This document shows, one piece after another, positions 57,441 to 64,000 of a stretch of DNA of 64,000 bases. Numbering within the stretch: position 1 is the first letter of the stretch; each line of letters opens with the position of its first letter. The notes below the pieces were generated by a model that was given only the letters and a program-made list of their open reading frames with translations, made no database searches and was not told the DNA's origin. A program made the position numbers and the translations under genes. This DNA comes from Struthidea cinerea. Lineage: Eukaryota > Chordata > Aves > Passeriformes > Corcoracidae. Location: the NCBI GenBank assembly GCA_013397865.1, contig VZTI01004623.1, positions 1,425,043 through 1,489,042 on the forward strand, given 5' to 3'.

Positions 57441-57967
57441 CAACAGAAGCATCAATCTTCGTGCTGGTTTTTATTGCTTGACTCAAGTCCAGAACATCTG
57501 ACAGCTATTACATCTTTTTCCTATTGAAATTGTTGTATTTCCTAAAAGTTAAAAATGGACAGACCCCCCCCCCCCATGCCTGTATAATCTTTTCCACTGG
57601 GAGCTGATGTGCATCTTAATAAAGATGTGAGGAAATCACCCTTGTGAGGCAAAAGAGGGACAGAGCCCAGTAATGAGCCTGAGTCAACGCTGTGCACTAA
57701 TCTATAGCAATTAAATTGTCTGCTTTGCATTGAGCAGTGAGAGCTGCTGAGGAATGGTGATGTAGGCAGAGATACTCCTGTGAGCCTTTCATCTTTAGGT
57801 GTTTCTTCTGAATTTTGAAAAATAAATTATGCTGAAGCTCTCTAAGTATTGAAATAGAAGGTGGGGCTTAGTTTCATGTGAGGCAGTAGTAGAATGATTA
57901 ATTTGTTTTCAATGTGATGCCCTGGAACTTCTGATGAGGCGACTCAGAATGTAACTTGGCTTCCATC
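57441..57967. other. Unique spacer with a C12 run
   Basis: Nothing recognised apart from a run of twelve C at 57564-57575. Confidence 0.6.
57564..57575. repeat. C12 homopolymer
   Basis: Twelve consecutive C. Such runs are prone to sequencing and assembly length errors. Confidence 0.9.
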
Positions 57968-58183
57968 AGGTTTAGATTGGATATTAGGGAAAAATTCTTC
58001 CCTGAAAGGGTGGTCAGGCATTGGAACAGGCTGACCAGGGAAGTGGTGGAGTCACCATCCCTGGAAGTGTTCAAAAGGAGTGTGGATGTGGCACCTGGGG
58101 ACATGGGATATGGGGAATGCAGCAGTGCTGGTGTAAAGCTTGGACTCAGATCTTTTCAGCTGTGATCATTCCATGATTCTGTT
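57968..58183 (+). mobile_element. CR1 LINE fragment with ORF2 C-terminal remnant
   Basis: The best-preserved CR1 coding remnant in the window. The frame reads RLDIREKFFPERVV, RHWNRLTREVV and ESPSLEVFKRSVDV, the C-terminus of CR1 ORF2, followed by the 3' UTR (GATGTGGCACCTGGGGACAT, then a changed middle) and a CATTCCATGATTCTG tail. The copy is about 215 bp and 5'-truncated, so it cannot make a working reverse transcriptase. Confidence 0.97.
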
Positions 58184-61100
58184 CCTGGGCAGATTCAGGA
58201 AGCCCAATGAGTGGGAAGTCTTCTCAGATAGAAATAACTCCCTGCTCTTATCTGCATTTTGAATCAGTGATTTTCCTGTCCTGCCACTGCCTGTTCTGTC
58301 CCTGGGGGAAGTTCTTCCCACCCTGGACTCTGGCACCTTGTGCCAGCTCCTCCTAAATCCCTGTAACCTCCTCCACCACCTCGCTGCATTCCAAATTCCA
58401 CTGCAGTCCTTGTTTTGTCTCCTGCAAAGCCTTTTCCTGGTGAGGCCTCTCCTCTCCCAGCGCAGCCACTCGGAGCACCCGGGCTGCTCAAGAACATCCC
58501 TGGGCAAAGGCACTAAAGCGGTGTGTGGGAAGATGGAGCTGAGATGGAGCAGAAAATCCTCCACCCCTCCCCTGTCTGGGTGTTATCCATCCCTGGCATG
58601 AGCCAAACCCTGCTCTGCCTGATCCTGCTTGCTCCAGGTGCTCCCGCTGGGAGCAGGACCCCAGCCTGGGAGGCAGGGAAGGGTCACCCCCATACGTGTG
58701 CACGGTTGCTCCTGCAGTAATTTGTCATCCTTGTCCCATTTGTGCCACTCTTTCCTTGAGAAAAGGGAGTTTAGAGGCAATTTGCCTTGGAAAATTACAA
58801 TTATGTTATTGATTGGGTAAAAAGGAACTGTTTTATTAAAGCTTAGAATCCTGCATGTTTCTTTTCCTTACAAATATCCTATTACATGCTCAGAGACCAC
58901 CCACACGCTTTACTGCTTTTACATTTGCCCAGCAATCTTTCATGCCAGTTGACTTCTCATTTCCAAATCCCTTTCTGCATTAAACACAGACCCACACACT
59001 CCGACCCATTTTTCTTTGAAATAAATCATAAGTCCGTGCCAGAAATGACTCGGGGTGTTCTTCAGAATTTGTAAACAGCACTAAAGTCTTGTGGGAAATG
59101 TCACAAAGTGTTGCTCTGAATTTATTAAGTAGTTTCTCATCTTAAATGTCTATATTCCTGTACACATTCCTGACATTGTTTCTACCTGTAATGGCATTTG
59201 GTGGGTGGGTAGATTTTGGGACTCCTGGAAAATCCCACAGGTCCAGAAAGCGGAAGGAGCTTTGAGACTGTGCAGGCTGATTTGATAAAAGGACAAAGAA
59301 TCCATTTTGCAGCTTACTACTAACATTTCACTCGATAACAGAGAGGAAAAAACACAATTTCTTTGGCTGTGGTCAGGATTTGCTGGGTCTTGCCTTCTCA
59401 GAGGATAGCCTTGGCTCAGACATTAAAGAAGCCACAAGCAAATCTCAAAGGAAACCCCAAAACCTCTCCTGGTTCTCCATAAGGGCATGGGGGATAGAGC
59501 CACTGCTAAAGGGCAGCTGGTGCCTGGGTGTAGCAGCTGGAAAAGCTGCCCCACAGGTGGTTCTGCAGCCCAGAAGCTCCAGCAGCTGCTTTTTCCTCTT
59601 ATTTCCTATTCTCTTTCATCCCCCAGGACTTTCTCTTCTGCCAAGCTGTGTGCCTCACTCAGTGCTGTGGGCAATTATCCCCCTGAACCAGGCAGCACAA
59701 TAAACACCGTTGGTCAGAGGTGACGAGGGTTTTTTTTTAACCCAAAAGGCAAAGGGGTGACCCAGCCCGTGCTCCTGTGGGTCACCCACACGCTGAGATC
59801 AGCTCGGTGGGGTCACACCGTGCTGACCCACAGGGTGCTGTGGGTGAACCACCTCCTGTGCATCTCAAGGCTGAGGAAAGGGGATGTAAGTTTGGAAAGA
59901 GATTTCCTCCTAATCCGTGAAACCTCATCTTTTGGCTCTGCAGAGGAGCAATCCTTTATTTGAGACATTTTCCAGTGTCATGAAATGAGTTGCTGGTGGC
60001 AGAAGACAGCGAGCCACCCGTGAGGAGGTGGCTGGGTAGGTTTTAGCACTTTTCCCCTAATCTCTAGGCCTACAGTCTTGTTTTCCCAGGACATCAGCTG
60101 GAATCCAGCCACTGCTATAATTAGCAGCATTACCAGAAATGCAGAGGATTTTGTGGCCACACCAGGCGGTTTCCATCCAGCTCCCTACTCTTAATTCGAG
60201 TGCTGCCTTGCACCAGCTGCTTACAGGGTGTAAGAAATACCAAGCAGGCAATTCCAGCATCAAAAAGATGTATTGCCAGTTGAAGCATGTTGGACATAAA
60301 AGCAGAACAGCTTTTAATTAAAATTTTTTCCACCAGCCATGGAGGGCCTAAACAAGGAACAGGAGTGTTTTACAGGAGTGAAAACTCTCAGCACTTCACT
60401 GCAGCAAGAGAAAAGCAGCTTTGAAATCAAGAGCAGAAAATGCTGATGGAGAGCAGGCTGTGCCTGGGGAGTAGTGTGTGGGATGGCACGTGGTCCATGT
60501 GGCTTTTCATCAGGATTTTCCTGACACATCTGCAGGAACCTTTCCCCGAGCCTTGTGGCCATCAGCTACAAAATTTCTTCCACACAGTATCACGGAGAGA
60601 TGGAGAAAGAGCGGGCAGACCAGCCCCACTCTCACTTAATGTTCATTTGCCCTACATTAGTGCAAGTACCAAAAGAGATGGATCAGGCCACAAGAGACCT
60701 TTGAACAGTTTTGTGCCTTGAGAGCTGCTTGACTGTAGCTTGAAGTGAGATGGGGCTGGAAGGAATATCCCACCACCAGGTGATTGGTGGGCCAGGGCTC
60801 CCGAGCCCCACAGAGCATCCCAGGTGTCCCATAATTGCCGTGGTGGGATCCTGCGGTGCTGCCATATGGAGTGATTGCTGGGACAGCTCTCATGGCGTGG
60901 CAAATGTCTGAGTGCTTGTGGAGTTGTGCTCCTGCTCTTGGCTTTGCTATGGGGCCGCTTTCCCTCTGCCCGAGGGGAGGCTTTCCCTGGCTGTGACCTT
61001 GCCAGGGCAGGTGGATGGGACCAGACCCATTTTCCCTCTTGCCCCTCACAAATCTGACCCTTTCTGATCGTGCTTATTCTGAGCAGTGTTTAGGGGAAAA

Positions 61101-63513
61101 CATCCTTTGGGAGCTCTGCTATTCCGGGGGCACGCTGCAAGTACAGCGAGTTCCTTCAAGAGCTCATTCAGTGTAAATATATAATGTGGCTGCTGGGAAT
61201 GATCCTCCGGAGAAAACCTGCATAAATGCATATTGTACAGAATGTGAGAATGATAAAGGAGGTGTTAAATATTGCCCTGAGGGCTTCCAAGCTGGCTGGG
61301 AGGAACTAAGAGGACTTTGCTCCACGCACCACGGGACTGTGACCAGCGAAAGCGCCTTGGCAGCAGGAGCTGCCGGAGCAGGAGGGGGGAGCTGGGTGTG
61401 AGCAGGGGAGCATGTCGGGGTTAAACGCTGCTCCCTGCCCTGGATGGATCTGTATTCCCTCAGAGTTTATTGTTAGCATTGCATTACAGCAGCACCCGAG
61501 GCTTTGAAATAATTGAGGGCTTTGTGGAGCTGAGCCTCGGCAGCGGCAGGACGGTCCCAGCCCGGGCGAGGCTGCGCTCTGCTGCACGGCGAGGCTGCTG
61601 GGCAGCCCGGCTTGCCCTGTGCCAGGCTCTGGGAACGCCTCAGGGACGAGGATGCAGGATTTCAGCTTCCCTGGGGAGCAGCGTGCCAGGGCTGATGTGC
61701 CAAGCCCAGCAGGAGCCGCGTTCCTCGGGCAGTGTCCGACTCAGGGGCTCCTGCTGCGGTCTCAGGGCACGCAGAAGAACAGAATTCAAAGGGGTTTGGC
61801 TGCTGAACCCCGGGTTTTAGATCAGCCTGCAGCTATGCCAGGGAGAAGAACAACCAGGTCCCAGCCTCATCCTTCTTCCCTGCCCTTTGTTCTGGGAGGG
61901 CAGACCAGCGAAGGGATCCTCTGGCATCAGGCTGTACCCGCCTTGCAGGTGGAAAGCAAAACTGTAGTACCTGGGGGTTGTTGGAGGCACCAAATTCAGT
62001 GTCTGAGCAGGAAAGAAATCAAAGCAGAGGAGCCTCTCTGTTCTCTTGGACATAATGACAATGACTTTGCTGGCTCCTGTCACCGGTGATGGACTTCCCA
62101 GATGCAAACAGCATTTCTGGGCCTGCTGTGGGTACATGGAGACAGGTCGGGAGTACATTAAATGAGCTCATCCTCGATGTGTGTGATTCCCAGCTGATCA
62201 ATTACCTGCAGGGCCAGGCAGTGAGTTGTGCATTATTTGTGAGCTCCTCCATGGCCCAAGCCCAAGATCCTGCTATAGATCAAATTCAAAGTCAAGCCAA
62301 GCACCTTCCTCACAGCGCAGCGTGAGGGCTGTGCCAGCCCCAGGTGTTCCCTCCTTGCAACAATAATGGCAGTGGCAATGTGGAGAGGAGCAAGAGGAGA
62401 TGGTTTTGCTGGGAGCAGGTCCCAGTCCTGATGGCTGAGCCTTCACTTCCCAGAACTCTTCATCCCATACTGACTTTGTTCATATGGAGTTTTCTTCTCT
62501 GTTAGGGCATCAATTACTGCTGTAAGTCAGCATTCATCCAGCCCAAATTGTTCTACACTGAGCAGAATCTTTAAACAAATAGAAATGAGAGGGGTTTCAA
62601 GTTTCTGGGCCTGTGCAGAGAAATCCATTTCCTTCTGACACTGCCATCTGGGCAGCTCTCCTGCCTTCCTTGAGCCTCTGGCCCGGGGAATTCTCGCACT
62701 CAAATTAATTGACATTCTGTCTCTTAGTTTTCTGTCTGCTCCCAAGATAAGCTTAATAATGCCAGAGCTGCCTGACACAGAGTTCATTCTCAAATCTTTT
62801 TGGTTTGTATCAATTTATCTCCTCTTGGCAAAGCCAGCCAGTGGTTCTGAGAGCCAGGGAAAAAACTGCCATCCTTCCTTGTGTCCCCTCAGGACCTCGC
62901 TGCTGTGCCCGTGTGTGCTCGTCCCTCATCCCCTCCAGGCCCTGTGGTGTCCTGCTCTGGCACTGGGGTTGCTACCAAAGGAGCCAAACCCCCAGAGTGA
63001 CTCCGAAGGCGCTGCCACAGGCACACAGGCCAGCTCTTCCCAAAGGGCAGCAGCTCTGTGCCATCACCCTCCGTGGGGCGTTTACATTTGGATGAGGTGC
63101 CAAACCCAATGTTCTCGTGTCGGGGCAGTGCTGACAGACCCAGTGGGTTGAATTCCTGCCCTCCCAGCAGGACAAGGAGCTCCGTGCCAGCCGGCGATGC
63201 CGGGCAGGAGCCACACGCGGGGACGCCCGGCAGGAGAGGCGGCTTTTGCTCGCTCCCCCCAGCTGCCCATTTAATCCCATTTTGATTGGCACTGCCCTTC
63301 CCAGAGCAGCCTGGTGGGCTGGGTGGGCACGGGGCCACCGGAGCAGATGGACAAGGCTGCAGCTCCCTCGGAGCACGGATGGAGCCGGACAGGACCAGGA
63401 GGATCCTGCCGGGAGGAGATGCTGGCGGAGAGGGAGGTGCCGCTCAGCAGGGCTGGGCTGGTGGGAGGATTTAAAGAAATGTCGAGCAGCACATCTGTCC
63501 CCTCCGTGGCACA
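58184..63513. other. Unique non-coding stretch
   Basis: No gene recognised over about 5.3 kb. GC- and CpG-richer parts lie at about 61.5-61.8 kb and 63.18-63.45 kb and yield long overlapping open frames without domains. No transposon or RNA gene is evident. Confidence 0.55.
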
Positions 63514-63760
63514 TCCTGGAATCATCAGGGTTGGAAAAGACCTCCAAGATCATCAAGCCCAACCTTTGACTGAATCCCACCATGCCCATTAAACCATTTA
63601 GCAAAGTGCCACATTACTCATTTTTTGAACACTTCCAGGGATGGTGACTCTGCCACTGCCCTGGGCAGCCTGTTCCAATGCTTGACCACCCTTCCAGTGA
63701 AGAAATTTTTCCTATTATCTGACCTGAACCTCCTCTGGTGTAACTTGAAGTAATTTACCC
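63514..63760 (-). mobile_element. CR1 LINE fragment, 3' end, reverse
   Basis: The + strand reads CTGGAATCATCAGGGTTGGA, AAAGACCTCCAAGATCATCA, TGACTGAATCCCACCATGCC, CACTTCCAGGGATGGTGACT, CTGGGCAGCCTGTTCCAATG, CCAGTGAAGAAATTTTTCCT and CTGAACCTCCTCTGGTGTAA. This is the reverse complement of a complete CR1 3' UTR plus part of the ORF2 C-terminus. Its tail type is the same as the + copy near 1.9 kb. About 245 bp and well preserved. Confidence 0.97.
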
Positions 63761-64000
63761 TTCAGTGGGGCTGAGCCCTTTGTTAAACACCTCCTCTCGG
63801 TCCAGGCTGGGTCTGATCTGCAGGTGTTCCCATCCTGTATCCCACCAGAAGCAGTTTCTCTTGATCCGGGCCTGATCTTGCTATCCAGGCATTCCCAATC
63901 CTGTATCTCTGCAGCTTTGGGACCCTTCTCAACAAAGATGGGGGAATCAATCTGTTGGTGTTCACGCTTCCTTTCCACATTAAGCAATTACATGGGAATT
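63761..64000. other. Unique DNA with a diverged ~60-bp duplication
   Basis: After the CR1 ends, two similar segments follow each other (about 63805-63865 and 63866-63923), sharing CTGATCT, a CCAGGC/GCAGGT word and TTCCCATCCTGTATC/TTCCCAATCCTGTATC. No gene recognised; the window ends here. Confidence 0.5.

Noticed and set aside
60770..60785. CCACCAGGTG as a CTCF site
   Set aside because: Only the left half of the CTCF core matches; the following GGC(A/G) positions do not.
61186..61401. A short frame with several cysteines (KTCINAYCTECEN) suggesting an EGF-like fragment
   Set aside because: The cysteine spacing does not fit an EGF module that I can confirm, and there are no neighbouring exons or convincing splice sites.
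1..64000. RNA genes, CRISPR arrays, prokaryotic insertion sequences, LTR retroviral copies
   Set aside because: I looked for tRNA, rRNA and small nuclear RNA signatures, regularly spaced repeats, and paired LTR-like ends, and found none by eye. A weak or very old LTR copy could still be missed.

Overview
This window looks like non-coding nuclear DNA from a bird, and I find no gene in it that I can defend. The clearest signal is a scatter of CR1 LINE (chicken repeat 1) remnants in both orientations. Most are 5'-truncated copies of the last 50-300 bp of the element, ending in degenerate ATTCTATG-type tails. Their 3' ends are of the kinds I associate with bird CR1 subfamilies. A songbird is plausible, but that is inference. 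There is no operon structure, no ribosome-binding sites, no rRNA or tRNA gene, no CRISPR array and no prokaryotic insertion sequence. Every open frame is short, and the longest ones lie in GC-rich sequence or over CR1 fragments.

Layout. 1-4,900: unique DNA with three CR1 tails and two GC-rich patches. 4,900-14,600: AT-rich, enhancer-like stretches (about 6.04-6.33, 8.48-8.83, 12.54-12.96 and 13.13-13.40 kb) alternating with GC-rich stretches. 14,640-14,890: an old CR1 piece of a different lineage. 14,900-22,600: unique DNA with a homeobox-type palindrome and a G-quadruplex motif. 22,600-29,600: the densest run of CR1 copies, all on the + strand. 29,600-38,400: mostly unique, with one weak candidate exon near 34.5-34.7 kb. 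38,400-52,100: more CR1 in both orientations, two TAATTA-rich blocks (39.7-40.0 and 43.0-43.3 kb), a CpG-dense patch near 47.1 kb, and a CR1 that appears to be split by a local inversion at 51.3-52.1 kb. 52,100-64,000: a CpG-rich patch at 53.1-53.4 kb with a 10-bp minisatellite beside it, then unique DNA and a well-preserved reverse CR1 at the right end.

By my intervals, CR1 covers roughly 3.2 kb, about 5% of the window. The rest is most simply read as intergenic or long-intron DNA. The AT-rich blocks with paired homeodomain, GATA, TCF/LEF or TALE motifs would fit the regulatory surroundings of a developmental gene outside the window. That is inference from motif content, since I could not compare genomes. 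I found no new biological system. The observations most worth checking are the CR1 inversion, a palindrome matching NK2-class homeobox sites, a cluster of five TGACA half-sites, an 11-bp perfect hairpin, and a gene-like open frame near 34.6 kb.
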